DNA of 64,000 nt from Pyrinomonadaceae bacterium (GCA_021228405.1 JAJQRF010000016.1:16842-80841), one strand, 5' to 3'; shown: positions 26,747 through 35,842, counted from the first letter of the stretch. The notes: generated from the sequence alone by a model not told the origin. Numbers and translations are program-made.

Positions 26747-26752
26747 TAAATG

Positions 26753-26870
26753 ACGGAAAACGGAAAATGGAAAATTAATGTTATTGTGGCACATTATCCT
26801 TAATATTGCTCTTTAATTGTCGATTTACAGCAACTCATTTTCCGTTTTCCGTTTTCCGTTTTCCGTTTTC
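26753..26870. repeat. Inverted repeat of GGAAAA-type units
   Basis: The left arm at 26753-26775 is made of ACGGAAA/ATGGAAA units. The right arm at 26837-26859 is its complement with one mismatch, and further CCGTTTT units continue to 26870. The centre (about 60 bases) is AT-rich. It fills the gap between the endonuclease and the zinc-ribbon gene. A related element lies at 50427-50514. Confidence 0.75.
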
Positions 26871-26939
26871 TCCCTTCCTGCGTTAGAATAAAAGCACTTA
26901 CTTTGATTAAGTGGTTTTTAAACAGGAGAATTTTTAATA

Positions 26940-27674
26940 GTGAAGTCAGAATTAGAAAAGCTGGTAGAATTGCAAAAAACAGATACGAACATCCGTAAAC
27001 TGAAAAAAGCTATAGAAACCGCAGAAGACAGGCGTGCCGCTATCGAACAAGAGTTTGAACAGCACGCCTTTTCTATACGTGAAATACAGTCGAAGCGCGA
27101 CGGCATTCAAGCCGAACGCGCCGAACTCGAAAAGCAGATCGCCGAAAATAAAACTTATCTCGAACGCGCCGAACGCAATTTGAAAAACGCGCAAAATCAG
27201 AAAGAATATGAAACCGCTATGCGCGAAACCGACGCTTTGCAAAAGCAGATCGGCGGATTGGAAGCGCAGGTGGTCGAAAAGATGACTGCGATCGATGAAG
27301 TCGAAGGCGTTTTAGCCGAACGCGCCGAGGAAATTAACAGTCTTGACGCAAACCGTGATAAAGCCTTAGGCGAATTCGACGCGGAACTTGCCGAAAATAA
27401 AAAAGAATTTGAGGCGGAAACCGCCAAACGGCACGAAGTTTTCGTGACATTGCCGACGCAACTCGCCAATGTTTATAACCGTCACGCCCAGCGTAGCCGC
27501 GACGGAATCGCCGTTGCCGAAGTTGTCAACGGTTCGTGCAGTGCTTGTTTTATGAAACTGCGTCCGCAAATGCAGGTCGAAGTGAAAAAAGGTAATCAGA
27601 TCATTACCTGTGAAAGCTGTTCACGAATTTTATACACCGTCGAAGAAGCGAAAAGCGCGACCAAAGAAGGTTAA
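26940..27674 (+). CDS. Coiled-coil protein with C4-type zinc ribbon (DUF164-like)
   Basis: 244-residue cytoplasmic protein. Residues about 5-180 are a long charged coiled coil (heptads of Glu/Lys/Leu). The C-terminus is a zinc ribbon with Cys200-x2-Cys203 and Cys224-x2-Cys227. This is the layout of the widespread bacterial zinc-ribbon family whose exact role is uncertain (nucleic-acid or protein binding has been suggested). The start is a GTG with an AGGAG ribosome site eleven bases upstream. A perfect terminator follows 23 bases after the stop. Confidence 0.88.
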   Translation: MKSELEKLVELQKTDTNIRKLKKAIETAEDRRAAIEQEFEQHAFSIREIQSKRDGIQAERAELEKQIAENKTYLERAERNLKNAQNQKEYETAMRETDALQKQIGGLEAQVVEKMTAIDEVEGVLAERAEEINSLDANRDKALGEFDAELAENKKEFEAETAKRHEVFVTLPTQLANVYNRHAQRSRDGIAVAEVVNGSCSACFMKLRPQMQVEVKKGNQIITCESCSRILYTVEEAKSATKEG

Positions 27675-27697
27675 ATTCAAATTAATAGTTCGATTTG

Positions 27698-27724
27698 AAA
27701 AGGATGCTTTGCGGCATCCTTTTT
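27698..27724 (+). terminator. Rho-independent terminator
   Basis: Perfect ten-base stem AAAAGGATGC / GCATCCTTTT with a six-base loop and a T run. It ends the zinc-ribbon transcript; read from the other strand it could also serve the converging methyltransferase. Confidence 0.92.
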
Positions 27725-27735
27725 AATTGAGGATT

Positions 27736-28419
27736 TTATTTAACGGCGACTCCCGAAATGATATATTTCCAGTTTTTCGGGACGATTCGTTCAAAAATGA
27801 GTTGGTCGCCGAAGCCGAGCAGGTTTCTTTGTCTTTCATTTCTGCCGAAAGTTCCTGCAAAACCGTGAACGTAAAGTTTGGTTTCGGAAAACGGCGCGAG
27901 AAAATCCTTCATTTCTTTGATCTTTATGTAACGCCACTCATTGCCCCAACGAATCATCTTTTTTCGGAGAAACATATGTGCCGGCGAGCCGACAAGATTT
28001 TCGGCGAAAAACAGTTCGCCGTTTTTTTTCAGAGCGCGATACATTTCTCCTCCGACGGCTTTCTTTTGCGATTCGTAATCATCGAGCACGCCGATGACCG
28101 ATTTGAAAACGACAATGTCGAACTCTTCCGTGTATGGAATATCGAGCGCGTGAATCGTTTCATATTCGATCAAATGCGTGACGTTATGAGCGCGGTGAAG
28201 TTCGACGGCGATTTGCGAAACGCCCTGAAAATCGGAACAGACGACGTGTGCGCCTTGTTTCGCAAACCACAGCGAAAGCCCGCCGAAACCGCCGCCGATC
28301 TCCAAAACACGGGATTCGAAAAGTTTCTTTGCCGAATTTTTCTGCCAGAAATCGAGCGCGACCGACCAATTTTTCACGTCCCATTCAACGTATTTTAAGA
28401 GTTCGTCAGATTTTTTCAT
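27736..28419 (-). CDS. Class I SAM-dependent methyltransferase
   Basis: 227-residue methyltransferase with motif I VLEIGGGFGGLSL (about residues 38-50), the acidic motif II region HVVCSDFQG and a motif-IV-like FDIVVFKSVIGVLDD. The C-terminal half is variable, as in methyltransferases that modify glycans or natural products. It is the last gene of a three-gene minus-strand group with a sugar transferase and a DegT aminotransferase, so its likely substrate is a modified sugar. The stop lies next to the terminator at 27698-27724. Confidence 0.82.
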   Translation of the reverse strand: MKKSDELLKYVEWDVKNWSVALDFWQKNSAKKLFESRVLEIGGGFGGLSLWFAKQGAHVVCSDFQGVSQIAVELHRAHNVTHLIEYETIHALDIPYTEEFDIVVFKSVIGVLDDYESQKKAVGGEMYRALKKNGELFFAENLVGSPAHMFLRKKMIRWGNEWRYIKIKEMKDFLAPFSETKLYVHGFAGTFGRNERQRNLLGFGDQLIFERIVPKNWKYIISGVAVK

Positions 28420-28464
28420 CTTTTGAAGGAGTTTTGTTCGAGGTTTTATCTTATAACGATTGTT

Positions 28465-29124
28465 TCAGGAATCGCTAATCATCAGTTCGTCGAGCGTCGG
28501 TGGCGGAACGGTATTCGGCAGTAAGATCGCCTTAAATGTTTTGAGAATAATAGAAAGATCGTTTCCGAAGCTTTTGCGGCGGGCATATTCAGCCCAGCCG
28601 CGCAGTTTAAAGGGAAGCAGGATTTCCTTGTAGAAAATTTCCTTGTTTTCCGCTTTGGAAAGAAGCCTTTCCTCGTTGCGGAGCCTGATCGAGATCGGAT
28701 CGGTAATGCCCGGACGAACGGAAAGAATTTCGTTCCAGAGCGGATTTTCAAGATCGACGTATTCGGGCACTTCGGGACGCGGACCGACCAGCGACATTTC
28801 GCCGCGGAGCACATTCCAGAGTTGCGGAAGCTCATCCAGTTTGTAACGGCGCAGCCATTTGCCGACCTTTGTTAACCGCAGGTCGTTCGTTGCCGTCAGC
28901 CGAACGCCGCCCGCCTTGTCGTGCATCGATCTGAATTTATATAAAACAAATTCCTTTCCGCCCAACCCGACGCGTTTTTGGCGAAATAAAACCGCACCGT
29001 GCGAAGAAAATTTAATGAGCAGTGGAATCAACAGAAATAACGGCGATAAAAGAAATATGCCGGCAATCGTCAGCGCGATTTCAGCCGGACGGGAAATTCC
29101 ACGGTTTTCGGCACGATCTTTCAT
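28465..29124 (-). CDS. Monotopic phosphoglycosyl transferase (PglC/WcaJ catalytic domain)
   Basis: 219-residue bacterial sugar transferase. A hydrophobic re-entrant helix (AGIFLLSPLFLLIPLLIKF) precedes the catalytic core with LYKFRSMHDKAGG, the DELPQLWNVLRGEMSLVGPR block and VRPGITDPISIR. The conserved Asp-Glu pair sits in KLDELPQLW. It lacks the four extra N-terminal helices of WbaP, so it is the minimal PglC type, which starts a glycan by moving a sugar-1-phosphate to undecaprenyl phosphate. It is coupled to the aminotransferase by a one-base TAATG overlap. Confidence 0.92.
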   Translation of the reverse strand: MKDRAENRGISRPAEIALTIAGIFLLSPLFLLIPLLIKFSSHGAVLFRQKRVGLGGKEFVLYKFRSMHDKAGGVRLTATNDLRLTKVGKWLRRYKLDELPQLWNVLRGEMSLVGPRPEVPEYVDLENPLWNEILSVRPGITDPISIRLRNEERLLSKAENKEIFYKEILLPFKLRGWAEYARRKSFGNDLSIILKTFKAILLPNTVPPPTLDELMISDS

Positions 29125-30410
29125 TAGGCTACGCGGACGGCTTTTTTTCGGCTGAAATCAGCGCAAAGATTTTTGACCGTGTTGCCGACGTGTCTGAGCT
29201 CGGAAACGGTCATCGAAGAAAAGATCGGCAAACTGATGAGCCTTTTCCAGAGATGCGTCGCAACCGGAAAATCCGTTTCGCGCCAGCCGAGTTTTTCCGC
29301 GTAAAGCGGGTGACGGTGAAGCGGTCGCCAATGAACCGAACATCCGACACCGTTTTCGCGAAGTTTTTCCAAAAATTCGTCGCGGTTAACCGTTAATTTT
29401 CCCAGATCGAGTTTGATCGGAAAAAGATGCCACGAATGAAGCCGGTCGGAACTCTGCGGCGGAAGCTCGATTTCGGAAATGTCTGCGAGCGAATCGAAAT
29501 AATATCCGGCGACGGCTTCGCGTTCGAGGCGCATCGATTCGGCGCGTTCGAGTTGGTGCAGACCGATGGCGGCGGCAATATCGGTCAGATTGTATTTGTA
29601 GCCGGGCAAAACTATCTTGTAATCCCAGCCGCTTTCGGCGGAATAACGATTCCACGCATCTTGCGAAAGACCGTGAAGCGACATCAGGCGCATTTTTTCG
29701 GCAATTATTTCGTTGTTCGTCACCGCCATTCCGCCTTCGCCCGTCGTGATGGTTTTATTCGCGTAAAATGAAAAACAAGTGACCGAAGCCGTATTCGAGC
29801 CGCAAAATTCCCAGCCGCTTTCGGAGTTTTCACGCCACGCCGCCGGAAAAGCGTGTGCCGCATCTTCGATTATCCAGAGCTTATGTTTTGCGGCAAAAGC
29901 CTTTATTTCTTTGATGTTCATCAAATAACCGCCGACGTGAACGGGAATTATGCCGACGACTTCGAGCGCACCAGCATTGCCGACCGCAAGTTTTCCTTCC
30001 TTTAACTGGCGGAGTTTTTCTTCGGCATCGCGCAAATCCATATTTCCGCTCACGGGATCGCAATCGACCAAAATCGGCACGGCGTTTTTATACAAAACTA
30101 TTTCAGACGTGGCGGCAAAGGTCATCGTCGGAACGAGAACGGCTTGACCTGCGCGAAGTTCCAACGCCTCGACCGCCAGATGCAGTGCCGCCGTGCAGGA
30201 GTTTACGGCAACCGCGAAACGCGCCTTGATCGCGGCGGCAAATTTTTTCTCAAAACTTTTTACCTTCGGTCCCGAGGTCAGCCAGCCCGAACGCAGAGTT
30301 TCGACGACTTCCTTAATTTCTTCATCGCCCAGGTGCGGACGTTGGAATGGAACCTTTTTCGCCGGTTCCCTGGCAGATAGAGAATGAACTACGTGTAAGT
30401 TATTTTTCAT
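29124..30410 (-). CDS. DegT/DnrJ/EryC1/StrS sugar aminotransferase
   Basis: 428-residue PLP-dependent aminotransferase that converts a nucleotide keto-sugar to an amino sugar. The core starts VPFQRPHLGDEEIKEVVETL. The cofactor site shows EDAAHAF (Asp183) and SFYANKTITTGEGG (Schiff-base Lys219). I chose the ATG at 30410; a longer frame upstream is AT-rich and unlike a protein. With the PglC-like transferase and methyltransferase it would supply and attach an amino sugar, for example of the bacillosamine type. That product is inference from the gene combination. Confidence 0.9.
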   Translation of the reverse strand: MKNNLHVVHSLSAREPAKKVPFQRPHLGDEEIKEVVETLRSGWLTSGPKVKSFEKKFAAAIKARFAVAVNSCTAALHLAVEALELRAGQAVLVPTMTFAATSEIVLYKNAVPILVDCDPVSGNMDLRDAEEKLRQLKEGKLAVGNAGALEVVGIIPVHVGGYLMNIKEIKAFAAKHKLWIIEDAAHAFPAAWRENSESGWEFCGSNTASVTCFSFYANKTITTGEGGMAVTNNEIIAEKMRLMSLHGLSQDAWNRYSAESGWDYKIVLPGYKYNLTDIAAAIGLHQLERAESMRLEREAVAGYYFDSLADISEIELPPQSSDRLHSWHLFPIKLDLGKLTVNRDEFLEKLRENGVGCSVHWRPLHRHPLYAEKLGWRETDFPVATHLWKRLISLPIFSSMTVSELRHVGNTVKNLCADFSRKKAVRVA

Positions 30411-30864
30411 AAAATGATTCGCAAATCTATTTTCTTCATCGAATTTTGGTAAATCCGACAGTGATCTTATATTGAAAATCAACCGCTGTGTTTCGGCTGT
30501 TCGCAGTTTGAATTATGAATTCCGTAGGAAGTTGATTTTGAATTTTCGGGCTTGCAATGAATTACCGTATTACCTGATTTCACTGAAATTTATACTTATT
30601 CCCATCCGCCAGAAAGACAAAATAATTGAAATTTTCTATTTTTTATATTGTGTGCAGTTTCATTATGATAAAAATTTCAGTTTTTGGCTATAAAAAAATT
30701 TCCATCGCGAAAAAAAATTGTATACATAATTTTCCCGGGAGCGGAAAACGAGTCGAAATATAAAGAGATATTGCAGAAAATCGATGCAGAGAGAGGCGGT
30801 TTTCAGTAAAATTAGAAAATAAAACTTCATAAATTGGGTTTTAGCAATTACGATAAAGTTAAGT
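30411..30864. other. AT-rich divergent intergenic region
   Basis: 454 bases with no gene I can support, between the minus-strand aminotransferase and plus-strand trmFO. It is markedly more AT-rich than the coding DNA, with runs such as CTATTTTTTATATTG and GCGAAAAAAAATTG. It must contain promoters in both directions, but no single -35/-10 pair is convincing, and I see no riboswitch-like structure. Confidence 0.5.
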
Positions 30865-32205
30865 ATGAAAGAAATAAATGTGATCGGCGGCGGACTTGCG
30901 GGAGTCGAAGCCGCGTGGCAAGCGGCGGAAAACGGCGCGAAGGTCAAATTGTTTGAAATGCGTCCCGTTACCCAAACTCCTGCGCACCGCACCGAAAATC
31001 TGGCGGAGATCGTTTGTTCCAATTCGCTGAAAACCGACGAAAAAGGTTCTGCGCCATATCTTTTAAAAGAAGAATTAAGACGCGGAAAATCGCTTGTGAT
31101 GAAAGTCGCCGAACAAACGAAGGTCCCGGCGGGCGCAGCTCTTGCGGTTGATCGCGGAAAGTTTTCCGAGCTCATCACGCAGAAGATTTCCGCGCATCCG
31201 AATATCGAATTGATTCGTGAAGAGATCAAAGCGATTCCGTCCGACGAAATATCGATCATTGCGACGGGTCCGCTTACTTCAGATGCTCTGACCGCGGAAA
31301 TAATGAAATTTACAGGTGACGATCAGCTTTATTTTTATGATGCCATCGCACCGATTGTCGCCGCCGATTCGATCGATATGAACGTCGCTTTCAAAGCCGC
31401 ACGTTACGGCAAAGGCGGCGACGATTACATTAATTGTCCGTTCGATAAAGAGCAATACGAGCGTTTTTACAGCGAACTGATCGAAGCAAAATCGGTTCCG
31501 CTCAAACGTTTTGAGGACACAAAATGGTTTGAAGCCTGTCTGCCGATTGAAGAATTGGCGCGGCGCGGCGTTGACACGCTGCGTTTCGGCTGTATGAAAC
31601 CGAAAGGTTTGCCGTTGCCCGCGACGGGACGCGAACCTTACGCGGCGGTTCAGCTTCGGCAGGAAGATTTGATGGCGGACGCTTATTCGCTCGTCGGTTT
31701 TCAAAATCATTTGAAATACGGCGAACAGGAGCGCGTTTTGAAATTGATCCCGGGCTTGGAAAACGCCGAATTTCTCCAATTCGGGCAGATTCACCGCAAC
31801 ACTTTTATCAATTCGCCCGAAATTTTGCACGAAACTTTGCAGACGAAAAAAGAGCCGAAATTATTTTTTGCAGGTCAGATCACGGGGGTCGAAGGCTACG
31901 TCGAATCGGTCGGAACGGGTTGGCTCGCAGGTTTGAACGCGGCGCGGACGGCGCGAAATGAAGATTTGATAACCGCGCCCGAAACGTCGGCAATCGGTGC
32001 GCTCTGCCGTTATGTTTCAAACGTCGAAACGAAAAATTTTCAGCCCGTCAACATTACCTTCGGACTGCTTGCGCCCGTTTCGGTCGAAATTCGCAAAAAA
32101 TACCGCAACAAACGCGAGCGTCACGGCATTCAGGTCGAACTCGCGCTCAGGGATTGGGACGAATGGATTTCTAAAATTAATCAGCATTTTACGGCTTCGG
32201 TATGA
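30865..32205 (+). CDS. trmFO: tRNA m5U54 methyltransferase TrmFO (folate/FAD-dependent)
   Basis: 446-residue flavoprotein that makes 5-methyluridine at position 54 of tRNA using methylene-tetrahydrofolate. The FAD-binding GGGLAG (residues 8-13) opens the protein. EMRP and the EIVCSNSLK segment with Cys51, and FGCMKPKGLPLPATGREPY with Cys243, match the two conserved cysteines of the family. GYVESVGTGWLAGLNAA forms the C-terminal flavin site. Length and motifs are complete. The stop overlaps the ATG of a small membrane ORF (ATGA). Confidence 0.96.
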   Translation: MKEINVIGGGLAGVEAAWQAAENGAKVKLFEMRPVTQTPAHRTENLAEIVCSNSLKTDEKGSAPYLLKEELRRGKSLVMKVAEQTKVPAGAALAVDRGKFSELITQKISAHPNIELIREEIKAIPSDEISIIATGPLTSDALTAEIMKFTGDDQLYFYDAIAPIVAADSIDMNVAFKAARYGKGGDDYINCPFDKEQYERFYSELIEAKSVPLKRFEDTKWFEACLPIEELARRGVDTLRFGCMKPKGLPLPATGREPYAAVQLRQEDLMADAYSLVGFQNHLKYGEQERVLKLIPGLENAEFLQFGQIHRNTFINSPEILHETLQTKKEPKLFFAGQITGVEGYVESVGTGWLAGLNAARTARNEDLITAPETSAIGALCRYVSNVETKNFQPVNITFGLLAPVSVEIRKKYRNKRERHGIQVELALRDWDEWISKINQHFTASV

Positions 32206-32378
32206 GTTTTTTACTTTTGCTTTTACAAATCGGCGACCTGTTCAACGGCAAATTTAACTGGCGCGGAGTTATTCAGCTGGCGATCTTTATCGTGATGGGT
32301 TTGATCGTGGTCGGGGTCGGCGGTGTCATCGTTTACAAGGCGTTCAGTTCAAAAGGAAAGGACAAAAATGGAGCTTGA
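32202..32378 (+). CDS. 58-residue membrane miniprotein
   Basis: Not recognised. The frame starts at the ATGA overlap with trmFO and ends eleven bases inside the start of the TauE/SafE gene. It encodes MSFLLLLLQIGDLFNG, then a tryptophan-arginine turn, then a strong membrane helix (LAIFIVMGLIVVGVGGVIVY) and a lysine-rich tail (KGKDKNGA). The positive-inside pattern and the two-sided coupling support a real single-pass protein. It may be a partner of the transporter that follows. Confidence 0.7.
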   Translation: MSFLLLLLQIGDLFNGKFNWRGVIQLAIFIVMGLIVVGVGGVIVYKAFSSKGKDKNGA

Positions 32379-33096
32379 AATATTAATTATTATCGCCGTT
32401 TTCGTGGTTGCGATGCTTTATTCGTCGGTCGGTCACGGCGGCGCATCGGGTTATCTGGCGGTGATGGCTTTGCTGGCGGTTTCGCCGACCGTCACGCGCC
32501 CGACGGCTTTGATCCTTAATTTATTTGTCGCTTCGATTGCCTTTATCCAATTTTACCGCGCCAAACATTTCGACTGGAAAATCTTTCTGCCGTTTGCCGC
32601 CGCTTCCGTTCCGTTCGCATTTATCGGCGGAATGATTCACCTGCCGACGACGGTTTACAAAATAATTTTAGGCATCACATTAATGCTTGCGGCGATTCGG
32701 CTGGCGATAAATATGAAATCGGAAATCGAACCGCGTGCGCCGAAAATCTGGATTTGTTTGTTGATCGGTGCTATTTTAGGCTTGGTTTCGGGACTCGTCG
32801 GTGTTGGCGGCGGAATTTTTTTAACGCCGATCCTGCTTTTGATGAATTGGACGGAAACGAAAAAGGCGGCGGGAATTTCCGCGCTTTTTATTCTCGTTAA
32901 TTCGATCTCGGGGCTTTTGGGAAATTACGTGCAGGTTTTACAACTTTCCGCGTCGGTTTTCGTATGGATATTAGCGGCAGTCTGCGGCGGTATCGTCGGT
33001 GCGACTTTGGGAAGTAAAAAGTTTAATTCGATGACCTTGCGCCGTGTTTTAGCCGTCGGATTATTGGTTGCAGGATTGAAATTAATTTTTACTTAA
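32368..33096 (+). CDS. TauE/SafE family anion exporter
   Basis: 242-residue inner-membrane transporter with seven to eight helices. The N-terminal YSSVGHGGASGYLAVMAL and the second-half GLVSGLVGVGGGIFLTPIL are the duplicated glycine-rich motifs of the TauE/SafE/DUF81 family, which exports sulfite, sulfoacetate or related anions. The ATG at 32368 has a ribosome site (AAGGAAAGGA) and lies inside the preceding miniprotein frame. Substrate is unknown. Confidence 0.9.
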   Translation: MELEILIIIAVFVVAMLYSSVGHGGASGYLAVMALLAVSPTVTRPTALILNLFVASIAFIQFYRAKHFDWKIFLPFAAASVPFAFIGGMIHLPTTVYKIILGITLMLAAIRLAINMKSEIEPRAPKIWICLLIGAILGLVSGLVGVGGGIFLTPILLLMNWTETKKAAGISALFILVNSISGLLGNYVQVLQLSASVFVWILAAVCGGIVGATLGSKKFNSMTLRRVLAVGLLVAGLKLIFT

Positions 33097-33158
33097 AAAT
33101 ATTTTCTTTCGGCGGCAAAATCCCGAAAATTGATTCGTTCATAAAAAGGAGAAAAATT

Positions 33159-33605
33159 ATGAATCAGCAAACTAACGACGATTTAAGTCACTTGAAAATT
33201 CTAGCTATTTGTTTTTATGTGAAAGCCGGATTGACGGCACTTACCGCGCTTATTTTTTCGATCTACGTGGTCTTGGGTGCAGTTTTTATGACCGCCGACA
33301 TTCCGCGTAAGGCGGGCGATCCTCCGCCGGAGCTGATGGGCGGAATTTTTGCGGGTATCGGAATCGTTTTGATGGGACTATTTTTCATTTTGGCTTTTCT
33401 GGCTTTTTATGCCGGGCGTTCGCTATCAAAACATAAAAATTACACATATTGTCTGGTAATCGCCGGATTGGTTTGTCTTTCGATGCCGCTCGGAACCATT
33501 CTAGGAATTTTTACGATTATTGTTCTGATGCGCGACTCGGTGAAGACTTTATTTACCAAACCGTCTTTTCAGGAATACGGCGGCACTTCGCCGGATTGGA
33601 AATAA
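33159..33605 (+). CDS. Small four-helix membrane protein, unknown function
   Basis: 148 residues, not assigned to a family with certainty. The start has a good ribosome site (AAGGAGAAAAATT). After a short polar N-terminus there are about four helices (KAGLTALTALIFSIYVVLGA, GIGIVLMGLFFILAFLAFY, a helix ending SMPLGTIL, and FTIIVLMRDSV). A proline-rich loop (KAGDPPPELMGG) separates the first two. The C-terminal tail is short and polar. It follows the TauE gene after 62 bases. Confidence 0.65.
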   Translation: MNQQTNDDLSHLKILAICFYVKAGLTALTALIFSIYVVLGAVFMTADIPRKAGDPPPELMGGIFAGIGIVLMGLFFILAFLAFYAGRSLSKHKNYTYCLVIAGLVCLSMPLGTILGIFTIIVLMRDSVKTLFTKPSFQEYGGTSPDWK

Positions 33606-33648
33606 AATTTACGTCAAGCTAACTAATTTAATAGTTTCAGCATCGAAA

Positions 33649-34737
33649 ATGTTGAAACAAAATATGAATTCTAAAATTTTGCTCACAATTTCGCTTTTCG
33701 TGCTTGCGACGGGAATTTTTGCGCAAAGCGGACGCAATAAACCGGCGGAATCGCCTTCGCCGACACCGACACCGCGCCGCGTTGTTTATTCGCCGACCGA
33801 ACCGATCAACGATTATCCTTCCCCTAATTCGACACCGCCGAAAACACCTATTAAAAAAGAAACGAATGACGATACGATTACGGTCGAATCCAATCTCGTG
33901 CCCGTTCCCGTTTCGGTTTTGGATGCAAACGGTGTGAGCGTAACGAATTTGAAATTGGCGGATTTCACGCTCGAAGTTGACGGGCAAACGGTCGAGATCG
34001 GCGAAGTTACGCGCTCGGAAACGCCTGTCAGGTTGGCACTTTTATTCGATAATTCGTCGAGCGTGAGCATTGCCCGCGAGTTTGAAAAAAAGGCGGCGAT
34101 CAGGTTTTTCAAACGCGTCATTCGTCCCGAAAAAGATTTGGTCGCGCTTTTTTCGGTCGCGACGGCTTCGCGATTGGAGCAACCGTTAACGAAAAATACT
34201 TCGCAATTGACCGATGCGATCGAGATGTTTCCGAATCCTGAAGGCGCGACCGCTTTGCTCGACGGAATCATCAAAGCCGCCGAATATCTGCGCGATGCGC
34301 AAGGTCGTCGCGTCGTCGTGATAGTTTCGGACGGCGACGATACCGTCAGCGATTCGACGCTCGAGGAAACGATGCGTTCACTGCAACTCAATAATTGTCA
34401 GGTTTATGTCGTCAAAACGACGGATTTTGAAAACTACAAACGCACCGGGCAACGCGGCGGAAACGCTAATATTCGCCAGCTTGCCGCCGAACGCCGAATG
34501 CAGGAAATCGCCTCACAAACGGGCGGCGCGGTTTATTCGCCGATCGACGAAAAGGAACTCGACGCGGCTTTTATCCAGATTTCCGCCGAACTCGCCCAGC
34601 AATATATTTTGAGTTATTACCCCGAAGACGATGCCGGCAAACGCGGGCAATTTCGCACGATCAACCTGACCGTTAAAAACCGCGAAAATCTTTCCGTCCG
34701 CACCAGAAAAGGTTATTACGTGCCGAAACGCAATTGA
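33649..34737 (+). CDS. Secreted VWFA-domain protein (acidobacterial type)
   Basis: 362-residue exported protein. It begins MLKQNMNSKILLTISLFVLA (a second ATG at 33664 is also possible) with signal cleavage near FAQS, then a Pro-rich linker (SPSPTPTPRR). A beta-rich segment with ESNLVPVPVSVLDANG leads into a VWFA domain with the MIDAS motif LLFDNSSSVS, VIVSDGDDTVSD and the family C-terminus YILSYYPEDDAG. This is the arrangement of the acidobacterial VWFA-related family. It probably mediates metal-dependent protein contacts in the periplasm or on the surface. Confidence 0.85.
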   Translation: MLKQNMNSKILLTISLFVLATGIFAQSGRNKPAESPSPTPTPRRVVYSPTEPINDYPSPNSTPPKTPIKKETNDDTITVESNLVPVPVSVLDANGVSVTNLKLADFTLEVDGQTVEIGEVTRSETPVRLALLFDNSSSVSIAREFEKKAAIRFFKRVIRPEKDLVALFSVATASRLEQPLTKNTSQLTDAIEMFPNPEGATALLDGIIKAAEYLRDAQGRRVVVIVSDGDDTVSDSTLEETMRSLQLNNCQVYVVKTTDFENYKRTGQRGGNANIRQLAAERRMQEIASQTGGAVYSPIDEKELDAAFIQISAELAQQYILSYYPEDDAGKRGQFRTINLTVKNRENLSVRTRKGYYVPKRN

Positions 34738-34751
34738 GCGCACATAAAATT

Positions 34752-34819
34752 GATAATGGATAATGGATAATGGATAATGCCGAAAGCATTTAATTTTCCG
34801 TTATCCGTTTTTCATTATG
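34752..34819. repeat. Heptamer repeat plus imperfect inverted arm before xerC
   Basis: Four tandem GATAATG units (34752-34779), then a short spacer, then a complementary-type arm (CCGTTATCCGTTTTTCATT) ending in the xerC start codon. Folded together they form an imperfect hairpin. The design resembles the other GGAAAA-type inverted repeats in this window. Confidence 0.7.
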
Positions 34820-35734
34820 CTAGAAGAATACTTACAGCAATTTCTCCAACATCTGCTTTATGAGCGAAACGTCAGCAAACACACACTGCGAAATTATTCG
34901 AGCGATCTCGAACAGTTTCGCGATTATTTGCTGTTAAAAGGCAAAGTTTCGGACATTCCCGTTTCCGGGATCGACCATTTGACGATCCGCGAATGGATGG
35001 CGAGTTTGCACGGCGACAACAAAAAGAAAACTTCCATAGCGCGAAAATTAGCGAGTTTGCGGACGTTTTTCCAATTTCTCGTGCGTGAAGGAGTTCAGGA
35101 AAATAATCCCGCAAAATTGGTCGCCACGCCGCGCATCGAACGCAAACTTCCGACGCATCTTTCGATGGAAGATGCCGTCCGCTTTATCGAAACGCCCGAT
35201 CTGCAAACCGATCTCGGCAGACGCGACCGCGCGATTCTGGAATTTCTCTATGCAACGGGAATGCGCGTCGGCGAGCTTGTCGGACTAAATCTGAAGGAAA
35301 TCGATTTCCGCGAAAAACTCGTCCGCGTTACGGGAAAACGCAAGAAACAGAGGATTTTGCCGTTCGGCGAACCCGCGCTTCAAGCCTTGATGTATTATCT
35401 CAACGAAACGCGCCCGACGTTTTTAAATAATTGTCCGCCGTCCGAACGCGACGAGCAAGCCGTTTTTCTGAATTATCAGGGCACGCGCATCACGACGCGC
35501 TCGGTCGGGCGAATGGTCGATAAATATATTAAACTCTGCACCGACATTCACCGCGACATCTCGCCGCACAGTTTGCGTCATTCTTTTGCAACGCATCTGC
35601 TCGATCAGGGCGCGGATTTGCGCGATATTCAGGAATTGCTCGGACACGCAAGGCTTTCAACGACGCAGATTTATACCCAGGTTTCGATGGAAAAACTCAT
35701 CGAGGTTTACGACAAATCACACCCGAAAGCTTAA
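34817..35734 (+). CDS. xerC: Tyrosine recombinase XerC
   Basis: 305-residue tyrosine recombinase that with XerD resolves chromosome dimers at dif. The N-terminal SAM-like core-binding domain covers residues 1-100. The catalytic domain has Arg150 (ATGMRVGEL), Lys174 (TGKRKK), His251-x2-Arg254 ([11 protein letters not shown]), His277 ([11 protein letters not shown]) and the Tyr286 nucleophile (IYTQVS). All catalytic residues are present and the length is normal. The start codon is embedded in the inverted repeat upstream, with no ribosome site. The second Xer protein is at 62517. Confidence 0.92.
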   Translation: MLEEYLQQFLQHLLYERNVSKHTLRNYSSDLEQFRDYLLLKGKVSDIPVSGIDHLTIREWMASLHGDNKKKTSIARKLASLRTFFQFLVREGVQENNPAKLVATPRIERKLPTHLSMEDAVRFIETPDLQTDLGRRDRAILEFLYATGMRVGELVGLNLKEIDFREKLVRVTGKRKKQRILPFGEPALQALMYYLNETRPTFLNNCPPSERDEQAVFLNYQGTRITTRSVGRMVDKYIKLCTDIHRDISPHSLRHSFATHLLDQGADLRDIQELLGHARLSTTQIYTQVSMEKLIEVYDKSHPKA

Positions 35735-35842
35735 GGCGAAAATTTTATCGGCATCCAAAGCAGTTAATTTAAGATTTACGGCATCTATTTTTACGTCATA
35801 AATTAAAAAATATCTATAAAGAGTGAAAAAACGGGGAAAATT

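Noticed and set aside
34752..34779. Tandem heptamers considered as a CRISPR or VNTR array
   Set aside because: Units are seven bases with no spacers, so not CRISPR; kept as a simple repeat.
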